Source: Sphaerosporella brunnea (lineage: Eukaryota; Ascomycota; Pezizomycetes; Pezizales; Pyronemataceae). From it: 64,000 bases of DNA. Positions 21,176 through 32,584 of the stretch are shown one piece after another (position 1 is the first letter of the stretch; every line of letters begins with the position of its first letter). The stretch covers positions 184,040 through 248,039 of the forward strand of contig VXIS01000033.1 of NCBI GenBank assembly GCA_008704415.1, in the 5' to 3' direction. The notes below the pieces were generated by a model that worked only from the letters and a program-made list of their open reading frames with translations, had not been told where the DNA came from and did no database searches. The position numbers and the translations under genes were made by a program.

Positions 21176-22193
21176 GGTTGGTTCTTGTCTGCCGACCGGA
21201 TTCTCGCGCTAAACAAGGCTGATTCGCCATACAGAATGTCGAGCAAAAGACTCTGGGCTAGCAAATGGAGAAAAGGGTGTATGGTGGCCGCCCCCTTTCT
21301 TGCTGAACTAGCTATTCACTCCACCAGGTCGTTTTGTCTGGCTGAATATATTGAAAGACTTTTGCTCGACCGGCTAGTTTTCCGGATTTTTAGCAAATGA
21401 TTGTGTTCTTTGTGGGGTTGTCCTTCTACGTCAGCACCGACTTACATGTGTATCTATGTCAGAAATCCTGTACTCATTGGCCTGTGAGATTTTACTTCCC
21501 TCCAGCGTGTCTCCCTTTGAGTTTGCTCACCAGGTGCACTTTCTTAACGCCACATCCACAAGCGTCAGCCAGACACGTAGAAAAGCCTCTATTCCGTCCG
21601 GCTTGCAACAAACATCAAAGTGCACTGCATCTCGGCGCCTAACAACCGCCCTGCCCCACCGCAATATCTTCCCTATGAGTAATAGCCAAACCCAATCACC
21701 GAGCATCCCGAGTCGCCCAAACCAGACGACATCTGCAACCTCGACCACATCCTCAACCCGGCGAGCGGCCAGATCCGGCCGCCCCAGAATCCATGCTGGC
21801 ACACGCAACGTTGACCTATCTTTCCTTAGCCCAAAACACCACGGGGACGAGCGATGACAAGTGATGAATGTGGCGAGAGAAGAAACGCCATCGTGAAACA
21901 CAAAACGAATGATGTCTCATGATCGACATCTCCAATCTTGAAAAGATGCATGACTTTGCACTTCCATCCTTACCCATCAAAGAACCGCGTTTTCTCATTC
22001 ATATTTTCCTTGTCGCTTCTTCCTTTCCCAAATGAGCATCAAGGTTTAGCTTTCCGACTTGTTTAGATAAACCACCACGGTTACACCGCATAGAGATACC
22101 AAGCACATCCAACCAACCAACCATATAGGTAGGGCTGATAGTCACCAACAGCTCCAGCCCCTCATCTCCGACACCACAACAAAGAAAACCACG
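21176..22193. other. Intergenic
   Basis: No supported gene. A short plus-strand frame near 21456-21857 is Ser/Thr-rich with no features I recognise. The final 60 bases are C/A-rich like other leaders in this window. Confidence 0.35.
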
Positions 22194-23184
22194 ATGCCAC
22201 TTCCACCGCGCGTCGCGCTCCGCCAAATGGCCTCGGACGTCGCCCTCACGGCCTTAACCGTCGCCTTCGCCTTCATCTGCTGCCCGTGCTTCCTCTGCAC
22301 CGTCGCCTGCGGTTTGGGCATCTGCGGCAGCGGCAGGCGCCTCGAGCGACAGCGACGCGCCGCTCTACGGAATACGCGGCTGCACCCGTCGCTGCTGATC
22401 GCGCCGGCGCCGCCGCCCGCTTACGTCACCCTCCCCGGCGCGGACTCGGGGAAGATATATGATGCCCAAAAGGCACATCTGCGGCGGGATGGGAATAGGG
22501 TTTTTCATCTGAGGAGCGATAACGGCGTGTTGGAGAGTGGGAATCTCGGTGCTGTGCTTGACGACTTCGAGGTCAGGAAGGAGAGGCTCGTGACGGTGCT
22601 GCCGAAGGAGAAGTGGAAGGACCTGTTGAAATTGTTGATGGACACGCAGAAGGAGATAGATAAAACGGAAGAAGCCGACCGACAGAAGAAGAAAAAGACG
22701 ATGTGGTGGAGGGGCGGTGTGGAGACGAAGTGGGTGCAGGCGTGTGTGAAGAAGTTGGAAAAGTGGAAGCTGGAGGATGAGAAAGGAAGCCCGGAGGATG
22801 GTGGATGGTTTGAGGTTTGGTTCATTATGATGCAGACTCCCCATTTGAACTCGGTTTTGAGCGAGATGAATTTTCACAGCAACACTGCAGTCGAAGATGT
22901 ACGTGTCCTTTACTCATCTGCGTCAAGTAATGCTGACATCGTGCCCGCAGCTTGGAAGCCGTATCTGGGCGAAAGCGGTGATGTCTTCCTCGCTCCTTTT
23001 GCGAGATCAGATGCCTGTGGAAGACTTTTTTCCAGGAAGATGGAACGACGACTACGTCAACGGCGAAGCGGAGGTTTTGAGGCACGACGAGATCGACAAC
23101 TGGTTCAGATTCATGGGAACGGGGCCGAGGAGATCGGAAGATAGTGGAACTCGGGAGGCTGCCGAAGTCGAGGAAGCGGATTAA
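22194..23184 (+). CDS. Unknown membrane-anchored protein, two exons (312 aa)
   Basis: Exon 1 (22194-22898) and exon 2 (22951-23184) join in phase 0 across a 52-nt intron (GTACGT to CCGCAG). Residues 16-46 form a hydrophobic, Cys-rich segment (LTALTVAFAFICCPCFLCTV), probably a single transmembrane anchor that may be palmitoylated. The rest is soluble, basic and helical (DLLKLLMDTQKEIDKTEEAD, then TKWVQACVKKLEKWKLEDEK) and ends with acidic residues (EAAEVEEAD). Exon 2 contains a conserved-looking block, DDYVNGEAEVLRHDEIDNWF. I do not recognise the family. Confidence 0.7.
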
Positions 23185-23797
23185 TGGTTTATTTGCATAG
23201 CGGTTATTTCGTTGCACGATTTTATGAACGACGATAGTGTTAGGTATGGCAAGCTCGATAATACATGTTTTATCTTTGGAATAATGGGAGAATTTGTTGT
23301 GGAAAGCACCTGGATCTTGTTCTCTCACAACTAGACTTGGACCCAAATCCCCTGGGACAAAAATATCTCAGCACAACTGGATTATCACGCACACATTCTG
23401 TAGGGGTCGTTTATTATAAATTAAGCTTAAACAAACATTACTATACAGTACGTTTCTTTAAAACTGCAGTGAAAAACAAAGTTCGCGCCAACACCCGTTA
23501 TTCAGGGCTTTTTCTTTTTTTCTTTTTCAGGGTTTTTCAACGTCAGCTCGGCAGCCTACAACTAATCTTCAAGTTCAAGATCCATGAGCTGCTCCTCGAT
23601 GTCAAGTAATTCCGTCTCTTCAACCTTATCCCAACTGCGTGGTTCGCTCCAGGATACGCCCAATAATATGCATGTTGGATAGCCTATCAGCGCGCTGCGC
23701 AGTGAAACCATTTCTCATTTTGTTGAGGTTTCCAGTAGAAAGACACCCCGAAGGCACAGCGTTGGAGAGGGTGTGTGGGAGACTAAGAGCATGTAAC
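23185..23797. other. Intergenic
   Basis: The 3' flank of the preceding gene, AT-rich with T tracts at about 23508-23530. No other feature seen. Confidence 0.35.
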
Positions 23798-23799
23798 TA

Positions 23800-24137
23800 C
23801 CGTATTATCCCGGTAATAAGGCAATGTGGCTATGTGACTTTGCCAGGAGGCTGAGTGACATCCCCACAGAGCTTTGCCACATTGCCTTATTATGGTGCAG
23901 GCGGCCTTAAACCGACCCGTCGGCGGTGGTGGAGACGGCAACGACTGTTTATAATAAACTGATCACCACGTGAGAACTCTGGGGAAACAGCCCTCCCGTC
24001 CCCTAAATAAGATGCGCTCTGTAAGACTGAGGCGCTGGCTTCCACCAGTCGCGCAATCTTGTGATATTATTGAAGTCGGGGAAATTTTGAGCGACAGGTT
24101 GGTTTAAGGCCACCTGCACCATACCGGGATAATACGG
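23800..24137. mobile_element. MITE (family 2, copy A) with TA target duplication
   Basis: The left end CCGTATTATCCCGGTAATAA and the right end ATACCGGGATAATACGG are inverted copies, flanked by TA (23798-23799 and 24138-24139). Within the left part, AATAAGGCAATGTGGC is mirrored by GCCACATTGCCTTATT at about 23875-23890. ATGGTGCAGGCGGCCTTAAA just after that is mirrored near the right end. The nested structure suggests an internal rearrangement or a second insertion. There is no coding capacity. Length is 338 bp. Confidence 0.75.
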
Positions 24138-24604
24138 TAATCGATCCCTAACATTCTGCAAGCCGTACGGACACGGAGGACCGTGTGGTTGGAACCTGAC
24201 ACTGTGAGCGCCACGATTGTACATGATCTGGTTCGGTTTCCCGAAGGTTGGTGAACAGGAAATTGGAATAGCTACGTATTAGTGATCCAATTTGGTCATA
24301 ATTTATCACTCGATTGAAACCTGAAATCCTCAATTCCAGTTCTGCAGAATTAAACAGTAGCAGGTCATGCTTTTTCACTTCGTTCCGTTGGCCCACCTGG
24401 ACTGCGCGGTGCCCCGATCCTCCTGCCAGTTTTGGAAGAACAAAGGGAATCTTTCAAATTGTGACTGGTGGGAATGTTCTCAGGATTGAGATTTCATGAA
24501 GCGGAACTCCAGCAATAAAGCTGCGGGCGGGTGGCGCCGACCAACTTTGCGGCAAGAGAGACAAAAAAGCTACCCCCTCTGTCGCCAGAGAGGGTGGTGA
24601 TGTG
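24138..24604. other. Intergenic
   Basis: No gene recognised. It contains the short A run (AAAAAA, about 24563-24568) that on the minus strand becomes the T-run terminator of the adjacent tRNA gene. Confidence 0.4.
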
Positions 24605-24676
24605 TGACCCCGACGCGAGTTGAACGCGCAACCTTCAGGACTGGAATCTGACGCGCTACCATTGCGCCACGGAGTC
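24605..24676 (-). tRNA. trnW(CCA): tRNA-Trp (CCA), no intron
   Basis: Read on the minus strand the gene starts GACTCCG and ends CGGGGTCA. The acceptor stem pairs GACTCCG with CGGGGTC (one G-U). The D arm has GCGCAATGGTAGCGC. The anticodon loop is TTCCAGT with CCA at the anticodon position, and the T arm has GCGCG-TTCAACT-CGCGT. The lowest pair of the anticodon stem is an A-C mismatch, slightly unusual. A T run about 36 nt downstream can serve as the RNA polymerase III terminator. The internal A and B boxes (TGGCGCAATGG, GGTTGCGCGTTCAACTC) are close to consensus. Confidence 0.9.
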
Positions 24677-25564
24677 TGATGTCTGGTGCGGCATCTGGCC
24701 GTACGTGTGCACTTAACTGAACGACGTGGTTGGTTGCGATGTGAAGTGCTGAAGGCGGGATGTTAGAGGCCTCATCAAGTTGTTTTTCAACGCTCGGATA
24801 TGTATTTACACATATAGAGGGCTAGCGCTGTAGGAGAGATAGGAAAGACGCTCTGTCAAAGAGCGTCTTTTGAACCCTCTTTTTCGGAAAGTCAATTAAC
24901 TCCCTCTGCGCCCAACAATATCGCAATCGAGTGATACCGTGTGCTCCCGCCTCGCACTGTCGGAAAAAACCCTTGCCTATTTCATACCCCGCTTTTCCGT
25001 CTTCCCTTTCTTCCGCAACCCAAACCCAACCCCCCCCTCCACCCCCCATCAACCTCGGCTTGACCACCTGCGACAAGGCACCAGAGCGGCGAATTTTTGT
25101 GTTTCCTGCCCTACGGCTTTCTTTGCCTCTGCACTTCGCCCTCAACGGAATTGTTGAAACGTCAAGATGGCAGCTTTCTTTCCTTCCGCCGCACGCAGAG
25201 CACGCTCTCCGACGGCAACTCCATATGTCGCCGACTGAGCCCGCGCGCTCTTCCTCCCTCCTCTCGTCGGCCTCGTCCTCCTCGCAGCAGTGTGGGGATC
25301 ATGGTGAGCCCTTGCCCCCCCCCTCAGCCAAGACCTACAGGGTTGAGCTTATTCCCAACCACAGCGCCCGCACTGGCAATTTGTTGGGATACCACCAACA
25401 AGAAGCCTAACCCAAAATATCCATATTCAACAGAAAAAAAAAAAGTTGCACAACAAGTGGACAGGCAACATTTTCCTTTTCCCGCTTTCTTTCCTTTTCT
25501 ATTTACTCCCTTCACCACGCCTCTCCGCGCAGTTGCTGCCACCAGGAACAGCTCTACGACGACC
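24677..25564. other. Upstream region of the elongase gene
   Basis: Contains a near-perfect short hairpin GACGCTCTGTCAAAGAGCGTC at about 24848-24868. A C-rich segment lies at 25028-25046 and an A tract at 25434-25444. An open frame runs through most of 25097-25564 in the elongase frame but looks like leader rather than protein. Confidence 0.35.
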
Positions 25565-26596
25565 ATGGTTACTCTGAGCAGCATCCACCTCTCGCTCCCC
25601 TCCTCCCCGTTCACGCCTGCCCTAACCGCCGGCGAACCAGCGCTGGTAGTTCCAGACCACCTCCCAATCCCGGCAGAAATCTATACCAAGCTTCTCGATG
25701 TGCGCGTTCCCCTCACCATTGCCGCTGTGTACGCGGTAACGGTGCATCTGCTCAACCATTACTCCACGGGAGCTCCCTATGCGATTGCGAAGACCCGCGT
25801 CTTCAAGCTCTTGGTGATCCTGCACAACGTGTTCCTGGCGGTCTACAGCGCCTGGACGTTTGTGGGGATGGTCCAGGGTCTCCACAACGCGCTGGACAAG
25901 AGCTCTCTCGTTGGAGCCGCGAGCTCGCTCTGCAAGATCCGCCAGCAGACACGGGTGGTTTTGGGATTCAATGCCACCTCTGCAGCTACCATCGCTGAGC
26001 AAGAGGCCGGATTCATGCCGGACAAGGGACTGTGGGAGGATGCGCTGGCTTGGTACGGCTTCTGGTTCTATCTCAGCAAGTTCTACGAGGTTGTCGATAC
26101 TGCGATTATCCTGTTGAAAGGAAAGAAGAGCTCTTTGCTGCAGACTTACCACCACGCCGGTGCCATGATCTGCATGTGGGCTGGTATTCGGTAAGTCCCT
26201 CCGTTTTTCCCCCGTTCGCCGTCCTCACCGTGACGCTAACATGGAAACAGCTACATGGCTCCCCCGATCTGGATCTTCTGCATCTTCAATTCTCTCATCC
26301 ACGCGTTGATGTACACCTACTACACTCTTTCAGCGATACACATCCGCGTGCCTAAACTGCTTAAGCAAACCCTCACCACCATGCAGATCACGCAATTCAT
26401 CGTCGGCGGCTCCTTCGCCGCTCTGCACCTCTTCGTGTACCTGGACAAGAACACCCCCTGCCTCAGCAACGACGGCGAGGTCTTCGCTACCATTACCAAC
26501 TGCATCTACCTCACCCCTCTCACCTACCTCTTCGTTGACTTCTTCATCCGGAGCTACACCAGCAAGGGCGCTGCCAAGGCCAAGAAGCAGCATTAA
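25565..26596 (+). CDS. ELO-family fatty acid elongase (3-ketoacyl-CoA synthase), two exons (323 aa)
   Basis: Exon 1 (25565-26190) and exon 2 (26251-26596) join in phase across a 60-nt intron (GTAAGT to AACAG). The ELO signature is present: FYLSKFYEVVDTAIILLKGK, then LLQTYHHAGAMICMWAG in place of the HxxHH histidine box, then NSLIHALMYTYYTLSA and TMQITQFIVGGSFA. Five to seven hydrophobic segments fit an ER multi-pass membrane enzyme that condenses malonyl-CoA with acyl-CoA. The C-terminus is Lys-rich (SKGAAKAKKQH), suited to ER retrieval. The first His of the box is Gln (QTYHH), a variant known from some PUFA-type elongases. The ATG at 25565 was chosen because the upstream part of the open frame is low-complexity. 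Confidence 0.9.
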
Positions 26597-27239
26597 AGAG
26601 ACTGACTTATGGGCGAACGGTAACGTTACCACGATTTCTTTTAAAAATGGCCGAAACGAATGCGACCGATCGACCGGCGCTGGGATGGATGGCTGGGAGT
26701 TAAATATGGCTGGCTTTTTTTTTTCCTCTTTCCTTTTTTCTGTTTCTCACATCTGTGCTTTGAGGAATATGAAGTAACTTTCTTGTATATACTTTTTTTT
26801 TTCCTCCTTTTTACCGTGAGGTGACGGGTAGGGGCGACAAAAAAATCGGGGTGCTAAGAAGGGTGTATATTATGCGTAGATAGAGACAAAAATTACTTAT
26901 GAAGTGTCGGTTTGATCACAATGCATCACTCGTCTTTATTTAGCTCTCAGATCTCAATCAGGCCCTTGAGGGGAAGCTTGAAACTGTCAATTGGTTGGTC
27001 CGTGCGAGATGTACGTAGAGTACGTGGATTTGCGGCGAAGGTAGGTCGGACAGTATCACGAGATATCACCTCCCTAGACCTCTGTCACTCACACACCAGC
27101 TTGTGAAAGAGATGAGGGATGGATGCATGATTGAGCGGCAGAGAACTATAGGGGGTTCGACATATGTCAACATGTCTGGAGGAGAGGAGACTATGCCTGT
27201 GGGGAGTAAACACCCCCCCGCAAGCAAGCACATACCGAG
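26597..27239. other. Intergenic
   Basis: The 3' flank of the elongase, T-rich at 26717-26745 and 26790-26810. No other gene recognised. Confidence 0.35.
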
Positions 27240-27241
27240 TA

Positions 27242-27535
27242 CCGTATTATCCCGGTAATAAGGCACTTTTACAGACGCCGAAGTGTATTGACACGTACCG
27301 GTTGGAAGCGACGTGCTTGGACAGTGCTCGACCGCGGTGATGGTCAGCAAAAACCTTAAACAGAGCGGGGAGATGGCGTCTCCACCTTGTCTCCAGCGTC
27401 TTCGTCGCATTGACGTCTTTTTAACTTTTCACGTCGCGTCGAAACACTTCCCATCCAGTTTCAACTGCCCGCTGAACAGTACGTGTCAGAATACTTCTCC
27501 GTCTGTGAAATTGCCTTATTACCGGGATAATACGG
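27242..27535. mobile_element. MITE (family 2, copy B) with TA target duplication
   Basis: The left end CCGTATTATCCCGGTAATAA continues ggca and is exactly mirrored by the right end tgccttattaccgggataat plus acgg. The element is flanked by TA at 27240-27241 and 27536-27537. Inverted similarity continues inward for about 60 bp (acagacgccgaagtgtattg against acagacggagaagtattctg on the other strand). Length is 294 bp, with no coding capacity. It has the same termini as the element at 23800-24137. Confidence 0.82.
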
Positions 27536-27539
27536 TACT

Positions 27540-27660
27540 CTACCGCATAAACTCGCGAACAAGAGACTGGGGCTAAGTCACTGCGCCATGTGGCAAAGTC
27601 ATTAAGCCTACATGGCGCGGTGACTTAGCCCAGTCTCTTGTTCGCGAGTTTATGCGGTAG
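27540..27660. repeat. Long near-perfect hairpin (about 55-bp arms)
   Basis: The left arm at 27540-27594 (starting CTACCGCATAAACTCGCGAA) and the right arm at 27606-27660 (ending ttcgcgagtttatgcggtag) are inverted copies with only about three differences. The loop is 11 nt (AAAGTCATTAA). It begins 2 bp after the TA flank of MITE copy B. The arms contain the phrase gctaagtcac-gcgccatg, related to a tgactttgcca motif seen at 23835 and 48600-48640. Confidence 0.85.
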
Positions 27661-28117
27661 GCAACCATATCTACTACCTACGGCTGAGCCACCCAAAGCC
27701 AGCACTCGCAACCGTTCCGCCGCGAGCTTCTCAGATCCGAAGTCCGGATCGCAAGGGGAAAAGAGAGAAACGTTCACCGAGTATGTACTCTAGTTTTGGA
27801 GCAGCCAACTTGGCCACTTGTGGGGAAATGCGTCACAGTAGGCGAGACGCAAGTTTTCCAATGACGAGATATCAAGCATGCCCCTCCAAACGCCGTGTGT
27901 CGCCAGTAAACAAAGTAACAAGCCTTTCACATTGTAATTCTCGGAGCATCAACCATCTCCAACCCATCCTCAAAGCCTTGGGAACAAGAACAAGAACCGC
28001 ACAATTGAGCAAGACAGGTATAAGTGCAGCAGATCTCCCAAACAACGCCCACGAGCCAAACGAACAAAACGGCCTTTCAGAAAACACAGATCCCCATCAC
28101 ATAGAGCCTATGTAGTC
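27661..28117. other. Intergenic
   Basis: No supported gene. Overlapping frames on both strands (27783-28115 plus, 27872-28087 minus) have no recognised features. Confidence 0.35.
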
Positions 28118-30207
28118 TCACTTGTGCCGCTTACTAAGGCTTCCCAATCCTTTTCCCCAACTCAGCTTCTTGGCACGTTCCATGAGCGCATGCCCGCCAC
28201 TTCTCCACTTTCGTCCCTTCTTAGAAATCGGCTTGCGGTGCTGCGGGTCGTCACCAGTACTAGAAACAGTATTAATACTCTCTCTAGATTGCATCTCATC
28301 CTGGTCTGTCTCATAGCTGCTTCTCTCCTCCACAGTACCTAGGGAGCCGACGCGGTTTCTGCCCTGGTGCTCCCCAGGGCTCGAACCCAAACTAGGCCTT
28401 CTGTTTTCCTTCGAGGTTGCCTTACGCGTGCGAGAGCGGAACAGTCGCTTGACGGGGCCCTGAATCGAGTTGCTGCTTTTACGGTGTTCCTCGTCCGTTT
28501 GAAGGATGACATCCATCTCGGAGAAGGTCTCAGGTGGTCCCGAAGTCCCCCTGGATGGTCCCGAAGCCCGATTCGCAGGTGGTGCAGGCGATGCAGGCGG
28601 TGAAGGCAGCTGGAAGAAGCCACGCTCATCGCGGTGGATGCGATTGCGGTTGTTCTTGATGATATCTTGAGTGGTTATGAAACCAACTTCATCCAATGAC
28701 TTCTTGGGGGTTGCTATGATTTTCTGGGAACCCCTGGCTGACTCCACTGGGGTGGGCGGAGGGGATTCGGGGAGATGACCTCTCTCGCTTTCCGGATCAA
28801 TAACCGTGGGGATCCACTCAATAGCGGGCGGTGCCGGAGGAGGCCGTGCTTGATAGACAGGAATGGGAGGCTGATTGCGGATGGTAGGAGAAGCTGGCCG
28901 TTCGTAGATGAGTGAAATAGGCCTCGCAACCTCACTACCCCTTGAGGCACGAGCCAGCTGCCGTGCGGGAGAAGCAGCCCGCCAAAAGTCGCCGAAGAAG
29001 CGATCCCACACCAATGGCGGTGTCTCAACAGGGTTACCCTCAAGATCACATTTTTCACGAGTTCTGGAGATCTCAAGGCGTGGCGTCCCTGGAGCTATGA
29101 TCGACGAAAGAACTGAAAGATTCGAGAATCGGCTGTTTCTGAGTGTATAGATCCCCCTGCCGTTGGTGGTAGCCCAACTTCTCAATTTAGTACTGGGCAT
29201 AACGCCATGCGGATGTCGGTAGCTCACCTCGAGCGTGTGCTTCGCGAAGCCTCCTCCACAAGCTCCAAACTGAGCTCACTGCCACTCACACACTCGCACC
29301 TAATAGTGGATCCTGGGGTCATAAACAGCGAGAAGTTCCTATGCTGTGTACGGAGCTCCTTCTTTTCCTCTTCTTCCTCGATCGTCTTCAGGTCGTTCCT
29401 GAGTACCTCGATGAGCGTGTACATTGGCTCACAAACCTCTGTGGTAGCGGACTTGGGGTCGTCGTTCGAGGAGACGTGGTGTTTGTCGGGGTCTAATGGT
29501 GGTGGTGGCTTGGGACGTTGTACGTAGTTGAACAACTCCTCCCCTACCTCCAACAACGTAGCCTCTCGTAGCTCCAAGATATACTGCTCCCTCCGCCTCT
29601 CCTCTGCTTCCCTCACCATGGAAGCATCCACCTTCCCCCTTGTGCCCACCAGCGGGAACGGTTTCAAAGGGTCCAGAGCAAAGTGCATCCCTTTGCGCGC
29701 GGAAGAGACCTGCTGCCACCGCTTGAAGCGCGGGTGGGAGAAGAAGGGGCTGCTCGGAGTTGGAGAAGCAGTGCTAGATGCATTGGAGGAAGAGCACTCC
29801 CGTATATCGTTGACGGTTGTCGTTGAAGAGTCCGTCGATCCAAAGCCGAAGGTGGTGATCGAAGAGTTCGCAGTGGTTGTCAGTGCCAGTGTCGAAGTCG
29901 AAGAATCTGGCGAGCGGGAAAGATGGAGCGAAGCAGAGCTGGTACGGGACTCGAGTGCGTGAGACATTGCTTCGTCTGTAGGAGAGGTCTGATTTAGCGG
30001 GTTAAGAGTATCACGATCTGGAGAAATGGCGTCCTGATAGGAGTGAGGGTTGAATAACCGTGAGAGCTGGGTGTTTTGGACGGCGCCGCCGCACGACAAG
30101 GGAAAAACAAAAAGGATGGGGGGATCTCCTGGGTCGCACGGCTTTGGCAATGGGTCGACAACCCATTCAAAGATATTCTCACTCGAACACCGCAAAGGTG
30201 AGGTCAT
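28118..30207 (-). CDS. Unknown Ser/Pro-rich protein, two exons (up to 679 aa)
   Basis: Exon 1 (30207-29228) and exon 2 (29177-28118) join in phase across a 49-nt intron (GTGAGC to GAGAAG). The product is low-complexity with Ser, Pro and Arg: STSTLALTTTANSSITTFGF, then FSHPRFKRWQQVSSARKGMH, a charged helix AEERRREQYILELREATLLE, and in exon 2 WDRFFGDFWRAASPARQLAR. The end is strongly basic (KLSWGKGLGSLSKRHK). The ATG at 30207 gives the longest product but leaves only about 50 bp to the next gene; an ATG at 29967 (MSHALESRTSS) is an alternative start. The family is unknown. The composition suggests a regulatory or scaffold protein. Confidence 0.65.
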
Positions 30208-30257
30208 GTGACCGCGTGATGCATCGTCTATTATTCGTTTCGTCTATCATTCTAAAA

Positions 30258-32188
30258 TTATGTTAAGAATCTGAAGTCTGCTCCCGCGACGCCGTCAACC
30301 GCCTCCCCTCTGTCAAGCTTCTTGTTAAGCTTCTTCAAATGCCACCTTAGCACAGTCGCAGCCACAATCGCCAAGACCGAGGTGCCACAGTTCATGGCCA
30401 TGGCCGCCACATAACGTGGCTGAGCCGACTTCGGATAGGCGTACGCAGTCCATATGCTGCTAGCATTGCTAACAGCATTGATAATCGCAATAGCTGCCGC
30501 ACGCTTGGCAGGAGGACGTGGTAGAGTGTTGGATATCCACGTCAAGGAAACTACGTAGCCGGCATACACAGATGGTGGCATCAGCATCATAGCAAGATAT
30601 TTCGGCCCGGTGGAGGTTGTAGCTGCCGCAAGAACAAATGCTACGACACTGACAGCCATTGGGATTACGATGTGAAAGTATCGCTCTCCAGTTTTATCCG
30701 CGTGGAGCGAATTGCAGAAAGTCGTGATCATCGCGAGAGCCTGGCGGATATTAGCGCAAGCAAAATAGCATTGGGGCAAATATCCATACATAAGGGGGAG
30801 CAGTTAGAAGAAGGGAGATAATCCGATTGTAGCCCAAAGTTGCCACAACACTAAAGAACATCAGCATGAAGAGGAGCAACTGGAGTTGGAGGGAAGCCTT
30901 ACGTTGGGAAGAAATTGGTGACACTGCCACTGGAGACGACGCCGAAAACGACACACATCAACATGTAAGTCTTAACATCCGAAAACGCCAACTTCAAGCC
31001 GTAGGTAAGGTTCTCCTTATCTCCACCTTCCCAGTCTTGTTCACCGATGTCTTCCTCAAGACGCCACATGGCGAGCACCTTCTCTTCCTCTGATAGCCAG
31101 CGTGTGCTTTTGGGGAAGTCAGGAAGTATAAAGAGAGCTGCAAAGGCAATGCAAACGGTGATCGCGCCTTCGATGATGAAGAGCCATCTCCTAGAAACGC
31201 ATCAGGAATCTGAGTGATCAAGCCAAGTTGAGGCAGAATGACATACCAAGCTTCAATACCCCGCACTCCATCCATCCTCTCGGTAATACCAGCGGTTATT
31301 AGTCCACTGAAGGCGCCGGAGATAAGAGAGCCACTGCATGCCGGTTAATTAAAACTCATCTTTTAAAGAGATGCAAACGAACCTGTAAAGCATAGCCGTC
31401 CTAAAGCCCAACTTTACCAAATGACGTCAATACCATGTTCTTCCACAACAAACCAGGAAAATTACCTCTTTGCGGGTGTACCAAGACGACAAGAAGAAGA
31501 GGCAACCCGGGAAGTACGCCGCTTCAACGATACCGAGAATCAATCTATTTCTCATCAGTAATAATCAAATTTTGAGCGGTCGTAATCCCCACCGGCAAGC
31601 AATGAGGCCACCGAAACTCTGAACTCCGCCCGTGGCCCCGGACAAGGTGCCCCAGATGACCATACATCCAGGAAGGTAAAGTGATGGCTTTCCGATCTTG
31701 TCCAGGAACATGTTGGAGGGAACTGGGTAAAAATACATTTGTCAGCACATCTCGAGTTACGAACTGTAGAGACAGGCACGAACTCTGCATCAAAATGTAA
31801 CCGACAAACAATATCGAAACGCTGGTCTGCAATCAACAAGCCGTCAGTCCTCTCCTCCTGATCCTGGTGCGAATTTGAAAATACCTGATATTGGGTGCTT
31901 GTGAGGTTGAGATCCGTATCCAATTTGGCCAGTCGTGCTGTAACCCAGTGAGCAACTCCTCCAGGCCCCAATAGAATATCCAAAGCACTCACCAGCAGCA
32001 ATGTTATTCCGATCCAGATAATTCATGATGTACATCAGAATCAACATCGGCATCAATCGCATATCAATCTTTCTGACCAGCCGCTTCTCCAATTTCCGTT
32101 GATCTTCCTCGCTCATGTCTCGCAAGAGCTCCGGCCGAGGCCGCGAGACCGCTTCCACAGCGCTGGGAATAGATTTCGTATCCGACAT
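30258..32188 (-). CDS. MFS transporter, allantoate permease (anion:cation symporter) family, about ten exons
   Basis: The ATG at 32188 opens a hydrophilic N-terminus, then KIDMRLMPMLILMYIMNYLD followed by RNNIAA, the hallmark of TM1 in Dal5/allantoate-permease proteins. Nine short introns are required; after removal the frame reads LTSTQYQ, SILFVGYILMQIPSNMFLDK, then GLIACRLILGIVEAAYFPGC, WYTRKELGFRTAMLYSGSLI, SGAFSGLITAGI, then RWLFIIEGAITVC and LPDFPKSTRWLSEEE. The C-terminal six helices run from VKTYMLMCVVFGVVSSGS to ATVLRWHLKKLNKKLDRGEA. Twelve transmembrane helices and a central loop are expected. The family carries allantoate, vitamins (biotin, pantothenate, nicotinate), peptides or tartrate; the substrate here cannot be told. 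The first intron begins at 31992; other borders are approximate. Confidence 0.85.
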
Positions 32189-32584
32189 CGATGTCGCGTT
32201 GCACGTTGTCTGGCGAAGAAGTGGGTATGGCAAAGGTGAAGGAGAAAAAAAGCATTCACACGACCACGTTATTTATCCTGCAGCGGCGGAATGCGCAGGC
32301 CATACAGTGCCTGAACTGCACCATATGAGGCAAATATAAACCGGGGAACGCGGGCATGCGTGGAAACAAGCATTCCCCACATGACGTTGGTGCACGATGC
32401 AGATCGGGATATCTTCCCAAACACTAGCTCAGCACCGTCAAAAACGGAAAAAACGGTTGGCAAGATTCGGAGAAACCTAGCAGGAAACGGAGTAGATTGC
32501 GCCGATAGTCAGCTTAGTGGGAAAAATCTAGACAGAGCTTTTGTCCCTTGAACCCCTGCATCCCCGCACCCCCACACCCCACGG
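32189..32584. other. Intergenic
   Basis: Promoter side of the MFS gene and 3' side of the next minus-strand gene. No other feature seen. Confidence 0.35.

Noticed and set aside
29224..29227. Treating the frames ending at 29224 and beginning at 29227 as two separate genes
   Set aside because: The second begins with GTG that is part of a GTGAGC donor. A 49-nt intron joins both frames in phase, so one gene is more likely.
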